Source: Cognatishimia activa (lineage in GTDB: Bacteria; Pseudomonadota; Alphaproteobacteria; Rhodobacterales; Rhodobacteraceae). From it: 64,000 nucleotides of DNA. Positions 25,317 to 34,648 of this stretch are shown piece by piece. The number at the start of each line of letters is the position of its first letter. Position 1 is the first letter of the stretch. The stretch spans positions 2,950,501-3,014,500 of the forward strand of contig NZ_CP096147.1 in the NCBI RefSeq assembly GCF_026016445.1, given 5' to 3'. Under the pieces are notes generated by a model. That model saw only the letters and a list, made by a program, of their open reading frames with translations. It was not told where the DNA came from and made no database searches. The position numbers and the translations under genes were made by a program.

Positions 25317-26699
25317 ATGCGATTGACGCGGCGACAGGCAGTAGGTGGCATGGCGGCCACCGCATTTTTGCCAACGTTACCTGCTCGCGCTGCCGGACCG
25401 CAAACCTTGACCGCTCAGGTTTCGGATATGCAGTTACTGCCAGATGAATACGGACGTACGACAATTTGGGGATATGACGGAACCATGCCGGGACCTGAAA
25501 TCCGAGTTTCAAAAGGTGGCCGTGTTCAGAGAGAATTCATAAACCAGTTACCTCAAGCGACTTCAATTCATTGGCACGGCGTCCGTATTGATAACCAAAT
25601 GGATGGCGTCAGCGGTTTGACGCAATCCGCGATCGCTCCAAACGAACGCTTTGTCTATGACTTCAAAGTACCAGATGCTGGCACCTACTGGTTCCACGCG
25701 CACAATCGCTCTGTCGAACAGGTGGCAAGGGGGCTTTATGGTGCTTTGATTGTCGAAGAAACCACACCTCCAGATATCGATCAGGAAGACGTACTTATCT
25801 TGGACGATTGGCTGGTCGATACTGCGACTGGGCAGATTGATAACGATTTCGACGCGATGCATGATCGAAGTCACGCAGGGAGAAACGGTAATTTTATCGC
25901 GACAAACGGCGTCGGTGGATTCAGCAAATCGGCCAAACAGAATGAACGACGGCGGCTTAGAATTATCAATGCAGCCAATGCTCGCATTTTTGAGCTTCGC
26001 CTTGATGGGATGGAAGGGTGGGTCCTTGCCTTGGACGGCATGCCTCTCAATAAGCCGGAACCATTTGGCGATTATCTTCTTTTGGGGCCCGGACAACGTG
26101 CAGATGTGTTTGTTGATATCACCGCTGAGACCGGTGAGGTGGCCCATCTTGTCTCGATGATTGATGATCGTGCGTTTGCCCAAGTTAGGTTCAATGTTAC
26201 GGGCGAGGCCAGTAAAACCCGGCGATCAATACCTGCACCACTTGAAAGCAATTCAACTCCGAATGTCGCTTTACAGGATGCCATCCAACTTGATCTAACA
26301 ATGGAGGGCGGTGCGATGGGCAGATTGCGATCTGCGTCGCTGGATGGCAAACGCGAGAGCTTTCGAAGTCTGATTTCAAAGGGCCAATTCTGGGCATTTA
26401 ATGGGGCAGTGGGACGGATGGAGAACGGTCCGCTTGCTCAGCTCGAACGTGGCGAACACGTCAGATTGAAAATTCGGAACGATACGGTTTTCCCACATGC
26501 AATGCACTTGCATGGAATGCATTTCCAGGAAGTTTCTGAGAGTGGTCAACTCGGACCGTTCAGAGACACGACTTTGGTATTCGGAAATCAAACTCGAGAA
26601 ATTGCGTTTGTCGCTGACAATCCAGGGAAGTGGTTGCTGCACTGTCATATGCTGTCTCATGCCGCTTCCGGTATGACGACACAAATAGAGGTGGTTTAA
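25317..26699 (+). CDS. Tat-exported multicopper oxidase
   Basis: 460 residues. LTRRQAVGG is a Tat signal. Three cupredoxin domains hold all four copper-binding blocks: HWHG (85-88), WFHAHN (126-130), HAMHLHGMHF in the third domain, and HCHMLSHAASGM (442-453), with a Met as the axial ligand of type 1 copper. It resembles CueO/CopA-type oxidases, which oxidise Cu(I) in the periplasm. It lies between a di-haem cytochrome and another cytochrome c, so it may take electrons from, or give them to, these proteins. Confidence 0.92.
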   Translation: MRLTRRQAVGGMAATAFLPTLPARAAGPQTLTAQVSDMQLLPDEYGRTTIWGYDGTMPGPEIRVSKGGRVQREFINQLPQATSIHWHGVRIDNQMDGVSGLTQSAIAPNERFVYDFKVPDAGTYWFHAHNRSVEQVARGLYGALIVEETTPPDIDQEDVLILDDWLVDTATGQIDNDFDAMHDRSHAGRNGNFIATNGVGGFSKSAKQNERRRLRIINAANARIFELRLDGMEGWVLALDGMPLNKPEPFGDYLLLGPGQRADVFVDITAETGEVAHLVSMIDDRAFAQVRFNVTGEASKTRRSIPAPLESNSTPNVALQDAIQLDLTMEGGAMGRLRSASLDGKRESFRSLISKGQFWAFNGAVGRMENGPLAQLERGEHVRLKIRNDTVFPHAMHLHGMHFQEVSESGQLGPFRDTTLVFGNQTREIAFVADNPGKWLLHCHMLSHAASGMTTQIEVV

Positions 26700-27163
26700 T
26701 GAGGTTACTTGTCGCCGTCACGGGGGGCATCGCTGCAGTGTCAACCGCAGCGCTGTGGTTTGGAGTAGGTTCTTCCAACGCCGCGCCAACAAGTGGCAAA
26801 AAAGCGGATACCGTTGCAGGCAAACAAATATATGTGGACTACTGCGCCGCTTGCCATGGAGCGAAACTCGAGGGGCAAGAAAACTGGCGCAGCCCAGGTC
26901 CAGATGGCAAATTGCCAGCCCCGCCGCATGACGAGACAGGTCATACTTGGCACCACGCAGACCAAGTTCTCTTTGACTATACGAAACTAGGCGGTGCCGA
27001 ATTAATGGCAACGCGAGGTATTGAATTTGCAAGTGGTATGCCCGGTTTTAGTGACCAACTATCGGATGAAGAAATCAACAATGTTTTGGCCTTCATAAAA
27101 TCCACATGGCCTGACCGAATCCAAAAGATACAGGCCGAAAGAACGCAGGCCCAGGGAGATTAA
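26699..27163 (+). CDS. exported cytochrome c of the copper oxidase operon
   Basis: 154 residues with a signal or anchor helix at the start and haem site CAACH near residue 49. FASGMPGFSDQLSDEEINNVLAFIKSTWP is typical of small cytochromes c found beside copper resistance genes; the methionine in SGMPGF is the likely axial ligand. ATG at 26699 overlaps the stop codon of the multicopper oxidase (TAATG). Confidence 0.9.
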   Translation: MRLLVAVTGGIAAVSTAALWFGVGSSNAAPTSGKKADTVAGKQIYVDYCAACHGAKLEGQENWRSPGPDGKLPAPPHDETGHTWHHADQVLFDYTKLGGAELMATRGIEFASGMPGFSDQLSDEEINNVLAFIKSTWPDRIQKIQAERTQAQGD

Positions 27164-27170
27164 CCAAGTC

Positions 27171-27905
27171 ATGCAATTAAAACGTCTTGCACCGCTCGCA
27201 ATTTGCGCTGCTGCCCTTTTTCCACTTTCGCTTGCGGCTGACACGCTTTCCGAAGATCGGGTTAAAGCTTTGGTTTATGAAGCCATATTGGAGAACCCAG
27301 AAATCATTATGGAAGCGGTGCGATTGCTGGAGGAGCGCCAGCTCCAAGAGCAACAATCGGCCGCCGCCGCTATCTTGCAATCGGAACGATTTAAACTAGA
27401 GCAAGACCCGAATGCGATTGTGCTTGGCAATCCAGAAGGTGACGTCACAGTCGTTGAATTCTTCGATTACAATTGCCCCTATTGTCGCCGTGCAATGCCA
27501 GAGGTTGACTCTCTCATAGAGCGAGACCCAAATGTGCGTCTGGTCTATCGTGAATGGCCAATTTTGGGAGAGGGTAGCGTCTTTGCTGCCCGCGCCGCGC
27601 TCGCCGCACGCAAGCAGGGAAAGTATGAAGAATTCCACATTGCAATGATGGGAATGAAAGGTCGCGCAGAAGAAACAACGGTCCTGCGTATTGCTCGCGA
27701 TGTCGGCCTTGATGTTGACCAATTGAGACGAGATATGGAGTCGCCTGAGGTTGAAGAACACATTCAAACTTCAATGGAGCTTTCCAACGCGCTCGGATTT
27801 AGCGGAACCCCATCCTTTGTTATTGGAGAGGCATTGATCCCGGGTTTCGTTGAGGCCGATGTTTTGATCCAGCAGGTCGAAGCTGTGCGCGATAGCGAAA
27901 ACTGA
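27171..27905 (+). CDS. DsbA-family protein of the ScsC/DsbG type
   Basis: 244 residues with a signal peptide (to about residue 22), an N-terminal helical segment of the kind that multimerises ScsC (residues 26-75, rich in Glu/Gln) and a thioredoxin domain with CPYC (C102 and C105) and cis-Pro segment GFSGTPSFVIG. ScsC-type proteins shuffle disulfides under copper stress and are reduced by ScsB. A ScsB/DsbD-like protein is encoded at 36276, so the two may pair. Confidence 0.88.
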   Translation: MQLKRLAPLAICAAALFPLSLAADTLSEDRVKALVYEAILENPEIIMEAVRLLEERQLQEQQSAAAAILQSERFKLEQDPNAIVLGNPEGDVTVVEFFDYNCPYCRRAMPEVDSLIERDPNVRLVYREWPILGEGSVFAARAALAARKQGKYEEFHIAMMGMKGRAEETTVLRIARDVGLDVDQLRRDMESPEVEEHIQTSMELSNALGFSGTPSFVIGEALIPGFVEADVLIQQVEAVRDSEN

Positions 27906-27908
27906 CTA

Positions 27909-28343
27909 ATGCGCTGGTCGCGGCGCGCTTTTCTGGGAGCGGGAATAACAACGTTGTCTGCTGGGCGTCTGCTCGCAACAGCAGGCAGGCGCGATTACTT
28001 ATTACGGCCTGAACCTGTCGTCGCCCATGTCGGCGGAGTCGAGCAAAATTTTCTGGGTTTCAATCGCGCATGGCCTGGCCCTGAATTGCGCGCGCGACAA
28101 GGAGATGGTTTGCATATCCGCGTCGAGAACGGATTGCAGGATGGCGTATCGGTACATTGGCACGGGCTTCGCCTGCCCAACAGGATGGACGGAGTAAATG
28201 TTCTGACACAGGACGTGATCCCGCCCAGTGGCGCCTTGGACTATAGGTTTAAAGTGCTGGATGCCGGAACGTTTTGGTGCCATTGGCGAAGTATTCACCC
28301 GGCACAACAAGACAGTATGCCCACATCCTGCTCAAAGGTTTGA
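27909..28343 (+). pseudogene. multicopper oxidase truncated at the mer operon junction
   Basis: The first 125 or so residues are the start of a Tat-exported multicopper oxidase: WSRRAFLGAG signal, VSVHWHG and FRVLDAGTFWCH. After TFWCH (about 28284) the reading continues into DNA of the mer operon end for 20 codons before a stop. The second histidine of the HxH pair and all later copper ligands are lost, so no active oxidase is made. No downstream fragment was found beyond the mer operon, so the event replaced or deleted the rest rather than simply interrupting the gene. Confidence 0.85.
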
Positions 28344-29722
28344 GCTGCCAGCTTCAGTCCCTCGACGGTCGTCAGGTAGGGGAAAATCATTGCTCCGAGT
28401 TCCTGGTATGTCATCCCCGCGCGAATGGCCATCGCGGCTGTCTGAATGCTGTCGGCACCTTCCGGCGCAAGAATATGCGCGCCCAGAAGCCGCTTGGTTG
28501 CGCCATCTGCGACAAGTTTGATCAATCCGCGCGTATCTCTTGCAGCCAGGGCACGTGGCACATGCTCAAGAGGCAGAACAGAGGTTTTCACAGTGTGCCC
28601 CGCAGCAACGGCTTGCGCCTCCGTCATGCCCACACTGGCAACCTGGGGGTCGCTGAACACGACGGCAGGAATTGCAGAATTGTCGTAAGACAGCGTGTTG
28701 CCATTCAGGGCATTCTTGGCCGCTAATTTGGCCCCGTATGCAGCCATATAGACGAATTGGTCGCGCCCGGTGACATCTCCCACCGCATAGACGCCCTCGC
28801 GGCTGGTCATGAGTGCTGCATCGACATGGATGCCGCCATTTCCATTGATCCGCACACCAGCCACATCAAGGTTCAGACCCTGCGTATTGGGCACTCGGCC
28901 TGTGGCCAAGAGCAATGCCTCGGCGCGAAGGGTTTCTCTGCCTGCGGGGGCAGTAATACTCAGGGCCACTCCATCACCGTCTTGCTCCACGCGTTCGTAT
29001 TGCAGTTCCGAACGAACGACGTTGCCCTCTGCTTCGAAATACGAGGTCAGAGCGGTGCCGATCTCTGGTTCCGACTCAGGCAAGAGTCCGCGCCGGGAGA
29101 CGATTGTCACCTTCACACCCGCGCGGGCGAATACCTGGGCCAGTTCCACGCCGATATAGCCGCCACCCATGACGATGAGCGAAGCAGGGAGCGTCTCAAG
29201 CTCAAGAATAGACGTGCTGTCATGGAAGGGCACACTTTCCAGACCTGGAATTTCCGGAACATGCGGACGCGATCCGGTAGCGATGATGGTCTTGCGAGCC
29301 TGGACGGGGTTGCCCGCAACAGACAACTCGCCATCGTCGGAAAACTGAGCAGCCCCCTCAATGTAGGAGATGGCGTTGTAGTTTGGCAGGACGTCTGTGT
29401 ATTTGGCCGCTCGCAGTTCTTCGACCAGCGCCTGTTTTTGGTGAACGACCGCAGCCCAGTCGGTTATCCGGGAAGATACTTCTATTCCATCGAACCGTCG
29501 CGCTGCTGTTGCGGAATGAATGGCTTCCATAGCCCGGATCATCGTCTTTGAAGGAACACACCCGACATTAACGCAAGTGCCACCAATCATTCCCTCACCG
29601 ATTAGGGCTACGCGAGCGCCCTGGTCCGCAGCAGTGATCGCCGCGGAAAAACCGGCAGACCCTGCGCCGATTACAGCAAGGTCAAAGGGGGTGCTCGAGT
29701 CTGGAGAACAGCAATCGGACAT
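28295..29722 (-). CDS. merA: mercuric reductase MerA
   Basis: 475 residues of the FAD-disulfide oxidoreductase family. Redox motif GGTCVNVGCVPSK (C50 and C55), FAD- and NADPH-binding glycine loops (IGAGSAG, VMGGGYIG), and C-terminal Cys pair SCCAG (472-473), which binds Hg(II). It reduces Hg(II) to volatile Hg0 with NADPH. The N-terminal MerP-like domain is absent, as in shorter MerA forms; an N-terminal DCC may partly replace it. ATG at 29722 is preferred over longer frames into merF. Its 3' end marks the junction with the truncated oxidase. Confidence 0.95.
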   Translation of the reverse strand: MSDCCSPDSSTPFDLAVIGAGSAGFSAAITAADQGARVALIGEGMIGGTCVNVGCVPSKTMIRAMEAIHSATAARRFDGIEVSSRITDWAAVVHQKQALVEELRAAKYTDVLPNYNAISYIEGAAQFSDDGELSVAGNPVQARKTIIATGSRPHVPEIPGLESVPFHDSTSILELETLPASLIVMGGGYIGVELAQVFARAGVKVTIVSRRGLLPESEPEIGTALTSYFEAEGNVVRSELQYERVEQDGDGVALSITAPAGRETLRAEALLLATGRVPNTQGLNLDVAGVRINGNGGIHVDAALMTSREGVYAVGDVTGRDQFVYMAAYGAKLAAKNALNGNTLSYDNSAIPAVVFSDPQVASVGMTEAQAVAAGHTVKTSVLPLEHVPRALAARDTRGLIKLVADGATKRLLGAHILAPEGADSIQTAAMAIRAGMTYQELGAMIFPYLTTVEGLKLAAQTFEQDVGILSCCAG

Positions 29723-29726
29723 GAGG

Positions 29727-29972
29727 TTAGCTTTCTGTGGAGCCGCTTTTTGGTGCGGTCGGGGAATTGGAACGGCGAACCAGGGCAAAGATCGTGATGC
29801 CGACGAATACAAGAAGCGCTGGGATCAGAACAAAATCTAGAAACCCCAACAACGCGGACAGCCCAACCGCGCCCAGCAACACGCCCAAGACCGGAGTGAA
29901 GCAGCAAACAGCGGCAACGAGAGTGCCGACGATGCCAGTGGTCAGCAGCTTGCTGTAGGGTTTGCGCGACAA
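29727..29972 (-). CDS. merF: MerF-type mercury transporter
   Basis: 81 residues with two membrane helices. AVCCFTPVLGVLLG carries the Cys pair that takes Hg(II) from the periplasm, as in MerF. The start is TTG, supported by GAGG seven bases upstream; no ATG is available. It sits between merP and merA and leaves four bases before merA. Confidence 0.88.
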   Translation of the reverse strand: MSRKPYSKLLTTGIVGTLVAAVCCFTPVLGVLLGAVGLSALLGFLDFVLIPALLVFVGITIFALVRRSNSPTAPKSGSTES

Positions 29973-29981
29973 GACCAGCCC

Positions 29982-30278
29982 TCAGGAGTCGTTGTTGTTT
30001 TCGATCAACTCAGCCGCATAACCGGCATTGGTTGAAGCAAGAGCAATTGCATCGGTCGCAGTCAGCGCGTCATCAAAAACAACACGAGCGGTGCGATCCT
30101 CAAGACTTGTCTCAACCGATTGGACGCCCTCGACAGAGGACATGGCCGATTGCACGATGAAGGGACAGCTGGGACAGTTCATTCCCGGCACTGAGAACGT
30201 GGCCGTTTGCTCTGCCGCAAACGCGGGTAAAGAAAATGCGGCAAGCACCGCGCTGAGGAATAGGTGTTTCAGTTGCAT
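29982..30278 (-). CDS. merP: MerP periplasmic mercury-binding protein
   Basis: 98 residues with a signal peptide ending at AFAA. The heavy-metal domain has GMNCPSCPFIV (MxCxxC), binding Hg(II) between two cysteines before passing it to MerT or MerF. ATG at 30278 is preceded by AAGGAA; the upstream in-frame start overlaps merT. It lies 10 bases after merT. Confidence 0.95.
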   Translation of the reverse strand: MQLKHLFLSAVLAAFSLPAFAAEQTATFSVPGMNCPSCPFIVQSAMSSVEGVQSVETSLEDRTARVVFDDALTATDAIALASTNAGYAAELIENNNDS

Positions 30279-30288
30279 GGTGTTCCTT

Positions 30289-30684
30289 TCAAAGTCCAAG
30301 CAGGATCGGTGCCACAACGGGTGCGATCCAGTTCCAGAAGAGTGCTATAAGGATTAGGAAGGTCGAGACCCACAGGGCGGATTTCACCAACCGATTGGGA
30401 AGTGGGCGCGCGCAAGCCTCTCCTTCGACGCAGGCTTTTGGTTTGCGATAGACCATCCAGTAACCGTAGCCGAGAAATCCAAGCGTGAAGACTATGAAGA
30501 TTGGCTTGTAGGGTTCCAAGGCCGTCAGATTGCCAACCCAGGCACCAGACACACCCAGGCTGAAAAGGATCAGCGGAACGATGCAGCAGGTGGATGCTCC
30601 GATCGCGCCAAGGACACCGCCAAATGCCATTAACCTGGCGGTTGTGCGGTCATCGCTTGCAACATGTTCAACGGTCTCGACCAT
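30289..30684 (-). CDS. merT: MerT mercuric ion transport protein
   Basis: 131 residues with three membrane helices. The first-helix pair STCCIVPL and the loop cysteines in KACVEGEACARP are the MerT mercury-binding sites. It moves Hg(II) from MerP into the cytoplasm for reduction. It is the first gene of the merTPFA transcript, behind a MerR-type promoter shared with the divergent merR. Confidence 0.95.
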   Translation of the reverse strand: MVETVEHVASDDRTTARLMAFGGVLGAIGASTCCIVPLILFSLGVSGAWVGNLTALEPYKPIFIVFTLGFLGYGYWMVYRKPKACVEGEACARPLPNRLVKSALWVSTFLILIALFWNWIAPVVAPILLGL

Positions 30685-30716
30685 GAAAATCCTCGTTTCA
30701 GCATTCGTTGCTTGAT

Positions 30717-30747
30717 AATCTGGGATCTGTAGTGGCTACAGATGCAA
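30717..30747 (-). promoter_or_regulatory. merT promoter with MerR operator
   Basis: On the minus strand: -35 TTGCAT (30747-30742), 19-base spacer with the dyad CTGTAG-CCA-CTACAG, and -10 CAGATT (30722-30717). The same region must serve divergent merR, as in classical mer operons, where MerR represses itself and activates merT. Confidence 0.75.
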
Positions 30748-30759
30748 GGAATATTTGAT

Positions 30760-31197
30760 ATGTCCGGGATCACGAACACGCGAGCCTATGGCATCGGAGC
30801 GATATCGCGGGAAACTGGGGTCAATATAGAAACCATCCGATACTATGAGAAAATTGCCCTGATGCCGGACCCTGGGCGAACCTCTGGTGGCAATCGGCAG
30901 TATTCATATGACCATCTCAAACGCTTGTCCTTCATCCGGCACAGCCGAGATCTGGGATTCAGCATCGAGGAAATCAGGGCCTTGCTCAGCATGGTCGATC
31001 AGAAGGATGTGAGCTGTGGCGATGTTCATCGCATAACGATGGAGCATTTGGGCACCGTGCGCGCCAAGATCGCCCACCTTCAGGTTCTGGAAAGCGCGCT
31101 TCAGGATATGGCTTCCGAGTGTGCTAAGGGCGATGTGCCTGATTGCCCAATCATCGAAAGCCTGTTTGAGATGGGTGTAGTGGAACCAAAGGCATAA
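30760..31197 (+). CDS. merR: MerR mercury-responsive regulator
   Basis: 145 residues. Winged helix-turn-helix with IETIRYYEKIALMPDPGR, dimerisation helix, and the metal-binding cysteines VSCGD (near 86), SECAK and PDCPI. All three cysteines of the MerR Hg site are present. ATG at 30760 has AGGAA upstream; the in-frame ATG at 30742 overlaps the operator. It is divergent from merTPFA. Confidence 0.92.
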   Translation: MSGITNTRAYGIGAISRETGVNIETIRYYEKIALMPDPGRTSGGNRQYSYDHLKRLSFIRHSRDLGFSIEEIRALLSMVDQKDVSCGDVHRITMEHLGTVRAKIAHLQVLESALQDMASECAKGDVPDCPIIESLFEMGVVEPKA

Positions 31198-31213
31198 GAA
31201 GCCGCCAAGCTCT

Positions 31214-31237
31214 TTCGGGGGCGGGCTCCGATTTTTT
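31214..31237 (+). terminator. candidate terminator after merR
   Basis: A short stem TCGG/CCGA closes a GC-rich loop and is followed by a run of six T. The stem is weak. A better hairpin without a T run, CCCGCC/GGCGGG at 31258-31279, lies just beyond. Confidence 0.4.
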
Positions 31238-31367
31238 GCCCAAATAAATCAAGAGGTCCCGCCGAAAAAAATTGGCGGGGCCATCCTATGTCCCATATTC
31301 CGGAATGAGCCGCTCAAGCAGAGCACGCTGTTTTCATTTGCCGTTGCATTTACTGGGCGTGTAAGGG

Positions 31368-31892
31368 CTATTTAAGCTTACTTTCACCCATCATGTGGTC
31401 AGAGTTTTTGCCAGAAACATCCGCTTTAATGGCAGCTTCGATTTCATCCGCTGTAACTGCATTGACGCCATCCGCGTCCAACATTTGGTAGCGATCTACT
31501 ATCGAAGGCCTTTGCGCTTGTCTGTCCCACGTTTCAAACTCTTCAAGGTCAATTGCACCGTCGCCATTCACATCAAATCGCGACATGATATCCGAGGAAG
31601 AAGCGCCATCGGCAAATAGCTGAGCGACCTGCGCCTGGGTTGAAGATCTGTCATGCACCTGGCCCATCATGGACATGTGCATGGTCATAATTGATTGCAT
31701 CATTTGCATGTGGTCGCCGCCCATTTCTGCTTTGGATCCCATCTCTGCCATATCTGATTGATCCTTGAATTGAGATTTTGCGGTGTCTGCGCCAGCCGCA
31801 TCGCCGTGGTGATTGGCATCTGCAAAGCTTGCAGGCGCGAACAACATGATGAACGCAATCATAAGGGTAAGCGTTTTCGCACTTTGGCTCAT
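31368..31892 (-). CDS. exported EF-hand calcium-binding protein
   Basis: 174 residues with a signal peptide ending at SFAD. The mature N-terminal half is His/Met-rich (MGGDHMQMMQSIMTMHMSMMG). One canonical EF-hand loop follows (DVNGDGAIDLEEF), then a degenerate second (DADGVNAVTADEI). EF-hand proteins of this type occur beside copper resistance genes in proteobacteria; the Met/His stretch may bind copper. ATG is preceded by AGGAG at six bases. Confidence 0.85.
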   Translation of the reverse strand: MSQSAKTLTLMIAFIMLFAPASFADANHHGDAAGADTAKSQFKDQSDMAEMGSKAEMGGDHMQMMQSIMTMHMSMMGQVHDRSSTQAQVAQLFADGASSSDIMSRFDVNGDGAIDLEEFETWDRQAQRPSIVDRYQMLDADGVNAVTADEIEAAIKADVSGKNSDHMMGESKLK

Positions 31893-32077
31893 TGAATTCT
31901 CCTGACTTTTGGATGCCCTATAGATGGAGAGAGATTAGCGCTGAGCCAAGAAAACAGCGTCAGAATACAGGTAAGAACTTGTATCCGGCTTGCGTTACAA
32001 AACTCTACAATTTCAAAGTCATATACCGATCCAGCATTTGCTACATCCTCAGGTGCAGCGGCAAAAAGGATAGCCCA

Positions 32078-34078
32078 ATGATACCTGAGATTGGTCACTT
32101 TGCACTCATCCTAGCGCTGGCACTCGCGCTGGTGCAATCGGTGTTGCCCATTTGGGGCGCGGCGCGCAACGATGGCGCGTGGATGCATAGCGCACAGTGG
32201 TCTGCACTGGGTCAGGTATTGTTTGTCGGTACCGCCTTTGCGGCGTTGATGACAAGTTTTGTACGCAGTGACTTCACCGTTGTGAATGTTGTGGAGAACT
32301 CACATTCGTTGAAGCCAATGTTGTTCAAAATTGCTGGCACCTGGGGCAGTCACGAAGGTTCATTGCTCCTTTGGGTATTAATTCTGGCAGTGTTTGGCGC
32401 CCTAGTTGCATTGTTTGCAGGAAATGTCGCTGAACACACCAAAGCCCGAACACTATCGGTTCAAGCTTGGATCAGCGTTGGTTTCCTGACTTTCATGCTT
32501 CTCACGTCGAACCCGTTTGACCGTGTGTACCCCGCTCCGATAGACGGACAAGATTTGAACCCACTTTTGCAAGATGTGGGGCTCGCGATGCATCCGCCAC
32601 TCCTCTATCTTGGTTACGTCGGGTTTTCGATCGTATTTTCGTTTGCTGTCGCCGCTTTGATCGAGGGACGGGTGGACGTGGCTTGGGCACGATGGGTTAG
32701 ACCCTGGACGCTCGCCGCATGGGTTTTTCTGACCGCGGGGATCGCGCTCGGGTCGTGGTGGGCTTATTACGAACTGGGGTGGGGAGGTTGGTGGTTCTGG
32801 GACCCGGTTGAGAATGTCAGTTTCATGCCTTGGCTGATGGGGACCGCTTTGTTGCACTCGGCCATTGTTACGGAGAAGCGAGGTGCATTCAAAAGCTGGA
32901 CCATATTGCTGGCCATTTTGACATTTTCCTTGTCCCTATTAGGGACATTCATCGTTCGATCTGGGCTGTTAACGTCTGTCCACGCCTTTGCTGTGGATCC
33001 TGAACGAGGTCTTTATATTCTCGGGTTGTTGGCTGTTTCAATTGGCGGATCTTTTTCCCTTTATGCATGGCGAGCGCCTTCCATGGAGGGCGGTGGTTTG
33101 TTCAAACCGTTCAGCCGAGAAGGCGGATTGCTTTTCAACAACCTAATCCTTGCAACCGCCACCGGCACTGTCCTTTTCGGAACACTCTATCCGTTATTTT
33201 ATGAGGCCGTGACTGGCGGGCAGAAACTTTCCGTTGGACCACCATTTTTCAATGCAGCGTTTATCCCGATGATGCTGCCCTTGGTGTTTGTCATGGGGCT
33301 GGGGCCATTCCTATCATGGAAGCGAACATCTGCAGGCGATTTAGCAGGACGGGTCAAGTATGTAGGTCTACTGGCAATTGGTTTCGGTTTGGTCGCTTGG
33401 TATGTTGCACGCGGTGGCCCGGTGCTTGGCTATCTGTCGCTTGCGCTCGCATCATGGTTATTGCTGGCTACAGTGCGTGAATGGATGCTGCGCATAAGGC
33501 TTTTCGACGTTCCGTTGATAGAGGCGATGCACCGCGCGAGGGGCCTGCCTCGGGCTGCATATGGCATGTCGCTGGCTCACGCTGGCTTAGCTATCGCGAT
33601 CTTTGGGTTTGTCGGTTCAAGCGTCTGGAAATCTGAGCAGATCCTGTTTGTCACACCAGGAAGTAACATTCAGATCGCCGGATTTGACGTTACCTTTTCA
33701 GGAGCTGAGCAAATCAGAGGCCCGAACTACATCGCTGATCGTGGTGCATTAGTTGTTAAACGAAATGGTCAGAAAGTGACAACGCTTTATCCCGAGCGGC
33801 GCTTCTATCCTATCGCGCAAAGCACGACCACCGAAAGTGCGATACGCTCTACCCTAGCTGGTGATCTCTATGCGTCGCTTTCCGAACCGGCCTCAGAACA
33901 AGCCGAGGCAAAAGGCGCTTGGACGCTACGTATCCTTTACGAACCCTTGGTGAATTTCATTTGGCTCGGATCGGCCTTGCTGGTTGTCGGTGGCTTGGTC
34001 TCATTAAGCGACAGGCGGTTGCGGGTCGGAGCACCAAAAAACCGTAAGCTTCGCGCCCTGCCAATGTCAGCGGAGTAA
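32078..34078 (+). CDS. ccmF: CcmF, haem lyase subunit for cytochrome c maturation
   Basis: 666 residues, about fifteen membrane helices, the full CcmF length. The tryptophan-rich haem-handling motif is WGGWWFWDPVENVSFMPW (around residues 230-250), and conserved histidines lie in the flanking loops. CcmF takes haem from CcmE and joins it to CxxCH of apocytochromes with CcmH and CcmI. ATG at 32078 follows AAAAGGA. Genes for CcmA-E are not in the window, so this set is a partial, possibly second, maturation system serving the cytochromes encoded to the left. Confidence 0.93.
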   Translation: MIPEIGHFALILALALALVQSVLPIWGAARNDGAWMHSAQWSALGQVLFVGTAFAALMTSFVRSDFTVVNVVENSHSLKPMLFKIAGTWGSHEGSLLLWVLILAVFGALVALFAGNVAEHTKARTLSVQAWISVGFLTFMLLTSNPFDRVYPAPIDGQDLNPLLQDVGLAMHPPLLYLGYVGFSIVFSFAVAALIEGRVDVAWARWVRPWTLAAWVFLTAGIALGSWWAYYELGWGGWWFWDPVENVSFMPWLMGTALLHSAIVTEKRGAFKSWTILLAILTFSLSLLGTFIVRSGLLTSVHAFAVDPERGLYILGLLAVSIGGSFSLYAWRAPSMEGGGLFKPFSREGGLLFNNLILATATGTVLFGTLYPLFYEAVTGGQKLSVGPPFFNAAFIPMMLPLVFVMGLGPFLSWKRTSAGDLAGRVKYVGLLAIGFGLVAWYVARGGPVLGYLSLALASWLLLATVREWMLRIRLFDVPLIEAMHRARGLPRAAYGMSLAHAGLAIAIFGFVGSSVWKSEQILFVTPGSNIQIAGFDVTFSGAEQIRGPNYIADRGALVVKRNGQKVTTLYPERRFYPIAQSTTTESAIRSTLAGDLYASLSEPASEQAEAKGAWTLRILYEPLVNFIWLGSALLVVGGLVSLSDRRLRVGAPKNRKLRALPMSAE

Positions 34079-34081
34079 AAA

Positions 34082-34648
34082 ATGATCCGATTTCTTGCAT
34101 TCGCTCCGCTCTTGATCGCATTGGTTTTCGGCATATTCTTTCTTTGGGGGCTGAATCCAAACCGCGATCCGAACGCAATTCCATCTGTTTTAATTTCACA
34201 ACCAGCCCCAGACTTTTCCCTTGAGCCAGTGCCGGGAATACAGGTTCCAGGCCTGTCGCGAGCGGATCTGGAGGGGACTAACGGACCGGTCATCGTGAAC
34301 GTATTTGCGTCCTGGTGTGTGCCCTGCCGTGCAGAGCACAAAGTATTGACCGCCTTTGCTAAAAATGAAGGTCACACGCTTTTTGGCATCAATTACAAAG
34401 ACAAACCAGACGACGCCGCACGTTGGTTAAATGATCTAGGCAATCCCTATGAACGTATCGGCTCTGACTTTACCGGCCGAGCCGGGATCGAGTGGGGGAT
34501 TTCTGGTGTTCCAGAGACCTTCATCGTCGGCGGGGATGGCACCGTTCTATATCGCTATGTGGGACCGGTCGTAGGGGAGCAGGCAGTTGCGACCTTCCGT
34601 GCCGCTCTCTCTGCCGCGATTGCGTCATCAAAGGAACCAGCTTTATGA
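34082..34648 (+). CDS. ccmG: CcmG/DsbE thioredoxin-like protein
   Basis: 188 residues, membrane-anchored by the first helix, with a thioredoxin domain and active site WCVPC near residue 80. It keeps the CxxCH cysteines of apocytochrome c reduced before haem attachment. It follows ccmF by three bases and overlaps ccmH by four. Confidence 0.93.
   Translation: MIRFLAFAPLLIALVFGIFFLWGLNPNRDPNAIPSVLISQPAPDFSLEPVPGIQVPGLSRADLEGTNGPVIVNVFASWCVPCRAEHKVLTAFAKNEGHTLFGINYKDKPDDAARWLNDLGNPYERIGSDFTGRAGIEWGISGVPETFIVGGDGTVLYRYVGPVVGEQAVATFRAALSAAIASSKEPAL

Noticed and set aside
28757..29551. 264-residue plus frame opposite merA
   Set aside because: The minus strand encodes a complete mercuric reductase with all motifs; the plus frame has none.
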